64,000 nucleotides of DNA from Thermoflexibacter ruber (GTDB lineage: Bacteria; Bacteroidota; Bacteroidia; Cytophagales; Thermoflexibacteraceae): positions 1 to 64,000 of the forward strand of contig NZ_FONY01000003.1 in assembly GCF_900113045.1 (NCBI RefSeq), in the 5' to 3' direction. A program made the translations under genes and the position numbers. The notes under the pieces are model-generated. The model was not told the origin of the DNA, did no database searches, and saw only the letters and a list, made by a program, of their open reading frames with translations. Positions 54,923 through 62,476 of this stretch are shown piece after piece (the stretch's first letter is position 1; each line of letters opens with the position of its first letter).

Positions 54923-56386
54923 TTAGATACCAGAATCAAAAACAATCTTTTGGGACATGGGTATAAAACCTTTTGCCTTGCGTAATCGCTCTGCCTCTTG
55001 GAGTTCTGTTTTCAGCTTGTCGAATCGATAGACTATTTCCCCATTATCTTTGACATCAATTTCCCCTTGTAAGTCAATAATCAAATCGTTCATGACTTGC
55101 TCTATTTGTTTTTGCGACAGTTTTTCCTCCCCTGCTGACTTAGCATTGACAGCCTGTTCCAAAGCTGACAAAGGGAGTTCTTTGTCTGAATCATGGAAAA
55201 TTACTTTCATTAGTCGCTTGCGTATATTGTTCAGATGGCGTTTTTTACGCTTAGGAAGGATAAAAATAGTGCGTAAAATAGGTACACTAAAAAATATAGT
55301 AGAAAATGTCAAAGGAATCCAACCGAAAACTACTTCTATCCACTTAGGAAGTTCAGAGTAGTCATTTGCCATACCCAAAACTACACCAGAAAGCACCAAA
55401 TTAAATAAGTTCATCGCAATAATTCCTGCATTTCTCCCTGCTGTGTTGCCGGTAATCTCATATTCAGGCTCGTACTCGTCCCAAAACCACTCTACTTTGC
55501 TTTCCACTTGCTTATTTGCTGCACTGCGTATCAAATCCTCAAAGTCTGCGTACAGCACTCCTTGTTCGCTCACTTCTGCTTTCCCGTTGAAATGTACCAT
55601 AGAGTCGGTCATGAACTTGTCTGCTTCTTCACTTGGGTAGCCTGTCAAGCCCTTAATTTCAGCAGGGACAATGATACCATTTTGCTTACGTGCATAAGTG
55701 GCTAATTCTTTGAGATTATCCGCCAAAGTATTTTCTACTCTTGAAGGTCCGAATACAAAATCATAGACCGATACTACAAAACTTTTAGAAGGTAACTCCC
55801 TGTTTTTCTTGGACAACTTACTCCACGTAGAACTTTTAGGGGCGTAATGCTTGTACTTGTAACCTCTGCTATCCGTTTCGTAGTAAGTAGTACTTCCCGT
55901 GAGTGCGTCCCAAATAAAAATCATTCGGAACATTTCTATCAGTGCATGGAACAAACCTCCAACTGCATCTCCAACATCAAAATCACTATCGCTATCTCCA
56001 AATACTGCCGCAAGAATAATAGCAATAAGCACGACAAGGAAAACAACAAAATAAAAGACCAAAGTTACTGCAATCCAAAGCTTGAAAAATACTTGAAAAG
56101 CCTTCCATAAAAAATCTTTTATCTCTGACCAGTACTCAGCAATAGTTTTTTTACCTCTGCGAAGTAGCGTACTTCCAAAGTCGTATATCAAATCCCCTGC
56201 CTCTGTAACTTTTAAAGTACAGTCATATTTAGACATGAGTTTTTCCAAAGTTTGCTTTGCATCATCAGTACTTAAACCTGTGAGGGTAGAAACATCTCCC
56301 AAAGTCAATGTACGAAGAGAAGAGGATAGCCTGTCTTCTAAAAGTTTTTCAGCTTGTTGAAGTGTAACAACTTGATTGGATAGCAT
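54923..56386 (-). CDS. Membrane protein with three winged-helix-like repeats
   Basis: 487-488 residues (two adjacent ATGs, 56389 and 56386). Three diverged repeats at about 27-72, 238-283 and 404-457 each comprise a helix pair followed by a hairpin ending in a G-x-[LI]-x-Y-x-F-like signature (AGDLIYDF, QGVLYADF, NGEIVYRF), as in winged-helix units. Between them lie one long hydrophobic region (about 98-130) and another at 322-378, with a Lys/Arg-rich stop (PKRKKRHLNN). I do not recognise the family. The repeats could bind DNA or protein at the membrane. A -7 box (TATCTTTG) lies about 30 nt upstream. It converges with the kinase gene over 6 bp. Confidence 0.7.
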   Translation of the reverse strand: MLSNQVVTLQQAEKLLEDRLSSSLRTLTLGDVSTLTGLSTDDAKQTLEKLMSKYDCTLKVTEAGDLIYDFGSTLLRRGKKTIAEYWSEIKDFLWKAFQVFFKLWIAVTLVFYFVVFLVVLIAIILAAVFGDSDSDFDVGDAVGGLFHALIEMFRMIFIWDALTGSTTYYETDSRGYKYKHYAPKSSTWSKLSKKNRELPSKSFVVSVYDFVFGPSRVENTLADNLKELATYARKQNGIIVPAEIKGLTGYPSEEADKFMTDSMVHFNGKAEVSEQGVLYADFEDLIRSAANKQVESKVEWFWDEYEPEYEITGNTAGRNAGIIAMNLFNLVLSGVVLGMANDYSELPKWIEVVFGWIPLTFSTIFFSVPILRTIFILPKRKKRHLNNIRKRLMKVIFHDSDKELPLSALEQAVNAKSAGEEKLSQKQIEQVMNDLIIDLQGEIDVKDNGEIVYRFDKLKTELQEAERLRKAKGFIPMSQKIVFDSGI

Positions 56387-56414
56387 CATTTATGAACAGC
56401 AAATTTTTAATAAA

Positions 56415-56422
56415 CAAAGATA
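56415..56422 (-). promoter_or_regulatory. -7 box of the three-repeat membrane protein
   Basis: TATCTTTG on the minus strand about 26 nt upstream of the ATG pair. The -33 element is weak. Confidence 0.45.
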
Positions 56423-56595
56423 AAAATTTATACGTACAATCTACCTCTAAGATTCATTTCTTGCCAAGAATAAGTTTTGCTCAAAAGAATTTCTTTTTTT
56501 CATAGTTTTAGCTTAGATTCATCTTTTGAGAAATGAAAAAATAACTAATCTTTTTTTACCTCAGTCAATATTCAATATTATCGCCAAATTTTAGT

Positions 56596-56805
56596 TTACT
56601 CGATATTGATGGTGCGTAGTTTAACAAAATTAAGCAAGATTTCATCATTGCTACCAGTGGACAAGCTGCCGAAACGACCTATGGCACGGGTGGTCACGGG
56701 GACAGAGAAACGAAAAATGGTAGTGATGATGTCAGATAACTTTGCTATGTTTGCAACAGAAACTTCTGGTGCTAAGACTAAGAGGATTTCTAATAAATTT
56801 GGCAT
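56596..56805 (-). CDS. Small protein, 69 residues, with strong codon bias
   Basis: The frame begins MPNLLEILLVLAPEVSVANI and continues with IITTIFRFSVPVTTRAIGRF and STGSNDEILLNFVKLRTI. No signal peptide; a hydrophobic helix at the start and a basic middle. Codon choice differs from its neighbours: CGT for Arg, GGT for Gly, many ATC, ACC and GTC, as in highly expressed genes. The opposite strand also has an open frame (56606-56839) but with seven Met in 77 residues and poor composition, so the minus strand is preferred. Family and function are unknown. It lies 117 bp downstream of the AhpD-like gene on the same strand. Confidence 0.55.
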   Translation of the reverse strand: MPNLLEILLVLAPEVSVANIAKLSDIITTIFRFSVPVTTRAIGRFGSLSTGSNDEILLNFVKLRTINIE

Positions 56806-56922
56806 TTTTTTTAGGTTAATTGTAAGAAAATTCCTCTAAATAAATGCCATTTTTTTAATTCAGTAAATTATACTCTTGGCGGTCATATTGATAATATATT
56901 TTGGTTTTTTTATTTGTCAATC

Positions 56923-57267
56923 TTATTGGTCAAACTCTTCCAGATACTCTACTGCTCTTCTCAAATGAGGAATGACAATACTCCCCCCAATCAACAAAGC
57001 AATGGAGAAAACCTCAAAAAATTCTTCTTTGCTTAGTCCTTCTTCTTTGCACTTGCCGATGTGGTACTTGATGCAATCATCACATCGCAACACCATAGAG
57101 CAAGCAAGTCCAATCATCTCTTTGGTCTTTATACTCAAACTTCCTGCGGTATAGGCATGAGTGTCCAGATTGAAAAAACGCTTGATTACCAAATTATCAG
57201 ACTCAAAGATGCGTTCGTTCATGCGACTTCTATACTCGTTAAATTCTGTAATTTTATCTGTCGTCAT
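56923..57267 (-). CDS. Carboxymuconolactone decarboxylase-family protein (AhpD-like)
   Basis: 114 residues, one all-helical CMD domain. LSIKTKEMIGLACSMVLRCD is followed by DCIKYHIGKCKEEG, giving the redox CxxC (RCDDC) with the following His, as in AhpD-type alkylhydroperoxidase proteins. GGSIVIPHLRRAVEYL ends the domain. Probably a small thiol-dependent peroxide-handling or decarboxylase-fold enzyme; the exact reaction is not evident. A -7 box (TATTTTTG) lies 41 nt upstream. Confidence 0.85.
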   Translation of the reverse strand: MTTDKITEFNEYRSRMNERIFESDNLVIKRFFNLDTHAYTAGSLSIKTKEMIGLACSMVLRCDDCIKYHIGKCKEEGLSKEEFFEVFSIALLIGGSIVIPHLRRAVEYLEEFDQ

Positions 57268-57307
57268 TTTGTTAATTTAGGATTAAATGGCTTAAATAGT
57301 GATTGGG

Positions 57308-57315
57308 CAAAAATA
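57308..57315 (-). promoter_or_regulatory. -7 box of the AhpD-like gene
   Basis: TATTTTTG on the minus strand, about 41 nt before ATG 57267. Confidence 0.4.
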
Positions 57316-57456
57316 AGATTTTATATCATGGAATATGATGTGGCTATAAAATATTTTCCAACATAGGTGAGATACTATGCAAGCAGCTTATAAAACTATT
57401 TTGACAAAGACCTATATGGTATGAGAGTAGATGATGAATTGTATTGCTCACTTTTT

Positions 57457-58269
57457 TTATATGAAAGAAGTATATAACGTTCTTATACTTAGCAAGATAA
57501 TAACTATACCTACTAAAACCATAAAAACTTTACGGTTGATTTTGGTGCAGAGATAGGCGGCGAAGGGTGCGGCAATGACTCCTCCTATCAAGAGCCCAAT
57601 AACTGCTTGCCAATCAGTGATTTTCAAAAAAATCAAAAAAGTACCTGCCCCAGCCAAAGAAATGAAAAATTCTGCCAAATTTACTGTTCCTACCGTATAG
57701 CGTGCATCTCTACCATTTTTTAGCAAGGTAGAAACCACTACGGGTCCCCAACCTCCGCCACCTATCGCATCTAAAAAGCCTCCCACAAAAGCTAAAGGGT
57801 AGAGGCGTTTGGTTTTTGTCCTTTTCTTATTTTTTTGTAAGGCTTTTCTAATCACAATTCCTCCCATAATTGCCAAATAAACAGCTACATAAGGTTTCAT
57901 TACTTTCCCATCAAAATTGCTTAAAATATAAGCACCTGTAATTACTCCCAAGCAACCAGGAATGATTAGCCCTTGCAGTAGCTTTTTATTCACATTTTTA
58001 AATTTCAAATGCGATAGACCTGAAACCCCTGCAATAAAGGTTTCTGCGATATGTACGCTTGCACTTGCATTGGCAGGCGGCAAGCCCAAACTGACCAAAA
58101 AGCTATTGGAACTGATGCCATACGCCATGCCCAAAGAACCATCTATCATCTGAGCGGTAAAACCTGCCAAAATAAAAAAGAGTAAACTTGTATCTGCTAC
58201 ACTAATGCCTGCTGAAAACCAAGCACCTATCGCTGAAAATATGTCGAGCAAGTACAAATAAGAAATCAT
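57457..58269 (-). CDS. TauE/SafE-type permease, probable sulfite/sulfate-related transporter
   Basis: 270 residues with seven or eight membrane helices. The duplicated family motif is visible: GFTAQMIDGSLGMAYGISSN in the first half and FVGGFLDAIGGGGWGPVVVS in the second, with ASASVHIAETFIAGVSG and TVGTVNLAEFFISLAG as matching pairs. Relatives export sulfite or organosulfonates. It is the last gene of the minus-strand sulfate-assimilation run, so sulfite efflux or sulfate import is a reasonable inference, although 224 bp and a hairpin separate it from cysN. Confidence 0.87.
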   Translation of the reverse strand: MISYLYLLDIFSAIGAWFSAGISVADTSLLFFILAGFTAQMIDGSLGMAYGISSNSFLVSLGLPPANASASVHIAETFIAGVSGLSHLKFKNVNKKLLQGLIIPGCLGVITGAYILSNFDGKVMKPYVAVYLAIMGGIVIRKALQKNKKRTKTKRLYPLAFVGGFLDAIGGGGWGPVVVSTLLKNGRDARYTVGTVNLAEFFISLAGAGTFLIFLKITDWQAVIGLLIGGVIAAPFAAYLCTKINRKVFMVLVGIVIILLSIRTLYTSFI

Positions 58270-58359
58270 CGTTAGTTTAGTAAAATTAAAATTTTCATTT
58301 AGCGATGTGTGTGATAACTCTCGTTACGAAGTGCACACATTATTTTATTAATTAGCCCC

Positions 58360-58385
58360 CTTTTCATGTGTTTTCACATGAAAAG
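58360..58385. other. Perfect hairpin between cysN and the TauE gene
   Basis: CTTTTCATGTG-tttt-CACATGAAAAG, an 11-bp perfect stem. There is no U-run on the minus side, so it may attenuate, stabilise mRNA or serve as an operator. Confidence 0.45.
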
Positions 58386-58493
58386 CAAAAGTATAAAACA
58401 TAGCCTGCACCAATTATCTGTATGTGAGTTAATTAAAGGATTTTCATATTTACTAAGATATTGATAAGTGCGATAAAGATACAGGCTAAGACT

Positions 58494-59822
58494 TTATTCT
58501 AAGAAACCGACCGCTACCGTAGCATTTGTTTGTGAATCAATTAAGATGAACGCACCGTTTGCCTTATTCTCCGCGTATAAGTCATAAAAAATAGGTTGTG
58601 CGGTGCGAATATGGACTTTCACTATGTCATTGAGTTTGATTTCATTGATTTTTACAGGTTCGTCAAACTCATTAATTGATGTTAACCGTGTCCCCACAGA
58701 CAAAACTGCTTGCCCAAAATTTTCAATATCCACTTTATAGCTGATTTCCTGAATTTTCGCTTTTACTTCGCTTGAGGCGTGTTTTAAAATGAAGGTCGTC
58801 CCTAAGCGATAAGGGTTTTCACTCAACCAGCAAACTTTTGCTCGTAAGTCTTTGTTAATTAGTGGAATTGCATTACTTTTCACTATCATGCTTCCTCTGC
58901 TGATGTCGATTTCGTCGGCTAAGGAAATAGCTATAGAATCGTGAGCAAATGCTTGATTTAAAGTATCCTCGAAAAGACGAATTTCTGTAATTGTACTTTC
59001 AAGTTGGTTAGGAAGCACCATAACTCTGTCCCCTACCTGAAATGTACCACTGATGACTTTGCCTGCATAGCTTCTATAATCAGGAAATTCTTTATCATCT
59101 CTGCGAATGACGTACTGCACAGGGAAGCGAGCAGGTAAACTATTCCAATCTTTGTCGGTATCAACTTCCTCTAAAATTTCTAACAAGGGTTTGCCAATAT
59201 ACCAAGGCATTTTCTCAGATAAGTTAGCGATATTATCTCCATGCAAGGCACTGACAGGAATGAAGGTGATATTAGCCGCCCCACCCTTGCCCTCAGTATG
59301 CACTGCGCCCCCAGAGGAGAGGGAATTTGCAAGTTTTTGGAAATCAGAGGCTATTTTATAAAAAACCTCTTCTGAATAGTCCACCAAGTCCATCTTGTTT
59401 ACGCAAACAATGATGTGGGGGACTCTAAGTAAAGTGTTGATAAAGAAGTGCCTGTACGTCTGCTCCACTACTCCTTTTCTTGCATCTATCAGGATAATAG
59501 AAAGTTCTGAATTAGAAGCTCCCGTAATCATGTTGCGAGTGTACTCTATGTGTCCTGGAGTGTCTGCTAAAATAAATTTTCTCTTATTGGTATGGAAATA
59601 AATATGGGCAACATCTATCGTTATGCCTTGCTCTCTCTCTGCCACTAAGCCATCGGTCAGCAGGGACAAGTCCGTGAAATCCAAACCTTTGCGTCTGCTT
59701 GCTCTTTCTACTGCCTCCAATCTGTCTTTAGTAAGGGACTCAGTATCATACAGTAAGCGACCTATTAAGGTGCTTTTTCCGTCATCTACGCTTCCTGCGG
59801 TTGCTAATTTTAGTACGTTCAT
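58494..59822 (-). CDS. cysN: Sulfate adenylyltransferase, GTPase subunit
   Basis: 442 residues, an EF-Tu-like GTPase without a fused APS kinase. GSVDDGKSTL (P loop), DTPGHIEYTRNM (G3) and VNKMDLVDY (G4) are intact. LTDGLVAEREQGITIDVAHI is the switch region. Coupled GTP hydrolysis drives ATP sulfurylase (CysD), making APS from sulfate. The lack of a CysC domain fits a reductase that takes APS directly. It follows cysD after 91 bp. Confidence 0.95.
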   Translation of the reverse strand: MNVLKLATAGSVDDGKSTLIGRLLYDTESLTKDRLEAVERASRRKGLDFTDLSLLTDGLVAEREQGITIDVAHIYFHTNKRKFILADTPGHIEYTRNMITGASNSELSIILIDARKGVVEQTYRHFFINTLLRVPHIIVCVNKMDLVDYSEEVFYKIASDFQKLANSLSSGGAVHTEGKGGAANITFIPVSALHGDNIANLSEKMPWYIGKPLLEILEEVDTDKDWNSLPARFPVQYVIRRDDKEFPDYRSYAGKVISGTFQVGDRVMVLPNQLESTITEIRLFEDTLNQAFAHDSIAISLADEIDISRGSMIVKSNAIPLINKDLRAKVCWLSENPYRLGTTFILKHASSEVKAKIQEISYKVDIENFGQAVLSVGTRLTSINEFDEPVKINEIKLNDIVKVHIRTAQPIFYDLYAENKANGAFILIDSQTNATVAVGFLE

Positions 59823-59830
59823 CTTTTTTA

Positions 59831-59895
59831 AATCTGGAATTAGGAATCTGGAATTAGAAATGAATTAAAAAATTGTATTTTTCTCATTCCAGATT
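59831..59895. repeat. Two direct arms and one complementary arm between cysD and cysN
   Basis: AATCTGGAATTAG occurs twice (59831-59843, 59845-59857) and ATTCCAGATT once (59886-59895). In the cysD-cysN mRNA the single arm can pair with either copy, giving two alternative hairpins. Confidence 0.5.
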
Positions 59896-59913
59896 TATTC
59901 ATTTTTCATTAAA

Positions 59914-60804
59914 TTAAAAATACCCCTGCTTTTTGCGTTCTTCCATAGCAGATTCCGAACGCTTGTCATCGACTCTTGCACCTCTTTCTGAGATAGTTGC
60001 TTCGCTAATTTCTTCTATGACGGTATCTATGTCATCAGCAAAAGAAGGCACAGCCGCTGTGCAAGTCATGTCGCCTACGGTGCGAAATCTTACGGTAGCT
60101 TCAAATATTTTCTCATCGGCTTCTATATTCATAAAAGTAGAAAATGGAAGTATAAGTCCATCTCTTTCAAATACTTGGCGTTTATGTGCAAAGTAAATAG
60201 AAGGAATCCCAATTTGCTCTTGACGGATATAGTTCCATACATCTAACTCTGTCCAATTGCTGATAGGAAATACTCTTACATTTTCTCCAAATTGTATTTT
60301 TCCGTTATAGAGGTCAAACAATTCTGGTCTTTGGCGTTTTGCGTCCCACTGCCCAAACTCATCACGCACAGAAAAAATGCGTTCTTTTGCCCTTGCTTTT
60401 TCCTCATCTCGCCTTGCGCCGCCTAAGCAAGCATCAAAGCCTAACTCCTCTATTGCCTCTAATAAAACTGTGGTTTGCAAGTAATTGCGGCTTGCATACT
60501 TGCCCTTTTCCTCTACTACTTTCCCTTGGTCTATGGCATCTTGCACATAGCGCACTACCAAGTCTAAGCCCAAGTCTTTTACCAACTTATCTCTGAACTC
60601 AATGGTTTCTGGGAAATTATGTCCTGTATCTATATGCAAAAGTGGAAAAGGAATTTTTGCGGGAAAAAATGCCTTTTGCGCCAAACGAACCAAAGTAATG
60701 GAATCTTTCCCTCCCGAAAATAGCAAGGCTGGTTTCTTGAACTGACCCGCTACTTCCCTGATAATGTGGATAGATTCGCTTTCTAAATATTTTAAATAAG
60801 ACAT
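59914..60804 (-). CDS. cysD: Sulfate adenylyltransferase, catalytic subunit
   Basis: 296 residues of the PP-loop pyrophosphatase family. SGGKDS (30-35) binds ATP, and PLLHIDTGHNFPETIEFRD, GGARRDEEKARAKERIFSVR and WNYIRQEQIGIPSIYFAH are standard CysD segments. Together with CysN it makes APS from sulfate and ATP. It follows cysH after a 385-bp spacer filled by a REP-like repeat. Confidence 0.96.
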   Translation of the reverse strand: MSYLKYLESESIHIIREVAGQFKKPALLFSGGKDSITLVRLAQKAFFPAKIPFPLLHIDTGHNFPETIEFRDKLVKDLGLDLVVRYVQDAIDQGKVVEEKGKYASRNYLQTTVLLEAIEELGFDACLGGARRDEEKARAKERIFSVRDEFGQWDAKRQRPELFDLYNGKIQFGENVRVFPISNWTELDVWNYIRQEQIGIPSIYFAHKRQVFERDGLILPFSTFMNIEADEKIFEATVRFRTVGDMTCTAAVPSFADDIDTVIEEISEATISERGARVDDKRSESAMEERKKQGYF

Positions 60805-60894
60805 TGTTGGACTGTTATATAATTAAATAGTTTTGAATACAATTTTTTATTATAATCACAAGCAAGTGTTTTAAAGTAATTTTTCTATATATTT

Positions 60895-61160
60895 TTAATC
60901 CAATAGGATTGCAATATTGGTAGAAATTCTTTACTCCTATAGAAATCTAAACTCCATAGGAGTTTAATTATCAAGGTTTTATTCAACTCCTAACGGAGTA
61001 GGTCGTACCTGAGAATTTATATATTTTATCAATATATAGCACCTATGGTGTATTTTTAAAAACCTCTATTTTCGTTGAATTACTTGATTATTAAAATTTT
61101 ATCCTACAAAGCTGTCGTCCCTTTGGGACTAAATACGCTTTATTCTGTATTTATAATTAA
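60895..61160. repeat. Palindrome-rich REP-like element between cysH and cysD
   Basis: Small palindromes in series: AAACTCC-ata-GGAGTTT (60949-60965), ACTCC-taac-GGAGT (60986-60999) and GTCCC-ttt-GGGAC (61117-61129). The order of landmarks (TTGGTAGAAA early, GTTTTATTCA in the middle, ATAGCACCTATGGTG late) is the same as in the cores of the two MITE-like elements at 4.0 and 26.2 kb, so it is a diverged member without the terminal arms. No ORF. Confidence 0.55.
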
Positions 61161-61189
61161 TTCATAATTAATAATTTATAACTCATCAC

Positions 61190-61906
61190 TCATTTTGCGT
61201 GTAAGCCACATTCCTTTTGCGAGCTTTCCCACCACCATCGACCAGCTCTGATGTCTTCATGAGGCTCAATGGCTCTTGTGCAGGGGGCGCAACCAATGCT
61301 TATAAATCCCTGGTCGTGTAGTGGGTTATAAGGCACTTTATTTTCTTTCAAATAGCTTATCGTTTTCTCTAATGACCAATTTATCAATGGGTTGTATTTA
61401 ATCAATTTAAAATTATTATCCCATTCTATAGCTTTCATTTCAAAGCGATTAGCAGACTGCTCGGCTCTTAGCCCTGTTATCCAAACTTCCACATCTTTCA
61501 AGGCTCTTTTCAAAGGATTGACTTTGCGGATAGCACAACACGCCTTACGGTTTTCCACAGAATCGTAAAAACTATTCAAGCCTTTGGTATTTACAAATTC
61601 CTCTACCTCAGCACTGTCTGGGAAATATATTTTTATCTTTTTCTTATATTTGGCTATAGTCAAGTCCAAGAGGTCGTAAGTCTGGTTAAAAAGTCTGCCT
61701 GTATCTAAGGTAAAAACCTGAATATCAATATTATTTTTGAAAATAATATCTGTGATTACTTGGTCTTCTTGTCCGAGTGAAGTAGAAAAAGCCACTTTCC
61801 CTTTGAAGTTTTCCGCCAGAAAAGTGAGGCTTCCTACTATGGTTTTATTTGTTAGTTGAGTTTGTAAGTCAGTTATTAGTTGTAAGTTATGAGTTAGGAG
61901 TTCCAT
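61190..61906 (-). CDS. cysH: Adenylyl-sulfate reductase (APS/PAPS reductase family)
   Basis: 238 residues. The PP-loop-like FSTSLGQEDQVITDI (40-54) and VFTLDTGRLF, then KACCAIRKVNPL (C123, C124) and GCAPCTRAI (C206, C209) give the four cysteines of a [4Fe-4S] cluster, which marks the APS-reducing type. The catalytic Cys233 is in KECGLH at the end. It reduces APS to sulfite with thioredoxin. With no CysC/APS kinase in cysN this is consistent. First enzyme gene of the sulfate run, preceded by a 44-codon leader ORF with a run of Cys codons. Confidence 0.94.
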   Translation of the reverse strand: MELLTHNLQLITDLQTQLTNKTIVGSLTFLAENFKGKVAFSTSLGQEDQVITDIIFKNNIDIQVFTLDTGRLFNQTYDLLDLTIAKYKKKIKIYFPDSAEVEEFVNTKGLNSFYDSVENRKACCAIRKVNPLKRALKDVEVWITGLRAEQSANRFEMKAIEWDNNFKLIKYNPLINWSLEKTISYLKENKVPYNPLHDQGFISIGCAPCTRAIEPHEDIRAGRWWWESSQKECGLHAK

Positions 61907-62076
61907 TTATCTTCTGCCTTATTTTTAGTTAGTTTAGTTTAAAGTTTGTGATTTGGTTTGAAATAGTTTGTTTGTTAGTTTATCTACTGATTGCGGTTAT
62001 TAGCAATGAGCAATCATCGTAAAATATTGATTTTAAAATACTTAAATAATAGATTATTATATGCGTGTGCGTTTAG

Positions 62077-62117
62077 AGCCTATATTGGAGGCTTTGGCTA
62101 TGGTCAAGGAATGCCAA
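62077..62117 (-). promoter_or_regulatory. Two small hairpins just after the cysteine leader ORF
   Basis: On the minus strand TTGGC...GCCAA (62117-62113 / 62098-62094) and then AGCCT...AGGCT (62093-62089 / 62081-62077). The AGGCT arm can also pair with an AGCC inside the first stem, so the two may be mutually exclusive. They begin about 9 nt after the leader stop codon. No U-run follows. Farther down, TGATTGC / GCAATCA forms another 7-bp stem. Confidence 0.4.
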
Positions 62118-62125
62118 GAATGAGA

Positions 62126-62260
62126 TTAACAGCAACAACAACAACAAATGTTGTAAAAAGCTATTGGTGCGATGTAAGCAGTGGTTCTAACAAGAAAATG
62201 ATAGGATTTTGAAGAATCCGAACTTAGAAGTGAACTAAGATTTTGAAACAGTGTTTTCAT
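62126..62260 (-). CDS. Putative cysteine leader peptide of the sulfate-assimilation operon
   Basis: 44 residues from ATG 62260: MKTLFQNLSSLLSSDSSKSY at the start, and YNI followed by six Cys and stop at the end. The last codons (62146-62126) are TGT four times, TGC, TGT and then TAA. Six consecutive codons for the pathway's end product directly before a stop, 220 nt upstream of cysH on the same strand, fit a ribosome-stalling attenuation leader that senses charged tRNA-Cys. Small hairpins follow the stop. Such Cys-codon leaders are known upstream of sulfur genes in Actinobacteria; I do not know a described case in this phylum. A plus-strand frame (61991-62212) covering the same bases is regarded as a shadow. 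I could not find a consensus promoter. Confidence 0.65.
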   Translation of the reverse strand: MKTLFQNLSSLLSSDSSKSYHFLVRTTAYIAPIAFYNICCCCCC

Positions 62261-62476
62261 TTTTAATGAGTTTATATTATCCAAAAATTGGACAGGATTT
62301 GGCACCGTTCTATTTGAGTAGATGAATCAGAGGTTGCCAGAAGGTCTTAGAGCCTGTTCTCTCGCTTCGTTCTTTATAAACCATTCAGTAATTGAATAGA
62401 TGATGCAAAGATAAATACAAGTTTTGAAATTTTGCAAGAAAAAATTAAAAAAATTTCAAAATCTATGCTTTTGATT

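Noticed and set aside
56606-56839. Plus-strand ORF of 77 codons
   Set aside because: Seven Met and a random-looking composition; the minus-strand frame has codon bias and a plausible sequence.
60895-61160. CRISPR-like series of short palindromes
   Set aside because: The palindromes differ from one another and have no regular spacing or spacers; the segment matches the REP-like core family.
61991-62212. Plus-strand ORF of 73 codons opposite the cysteine leader, with a Thr-run (TATTTT) reminiscent of a threonine leader
   Set aside because: No biosynthetic gene follows on the plus strand; the Thr codons are the complement of the Cys run, which is better explained by the minus-strand leader ahead of cysH.
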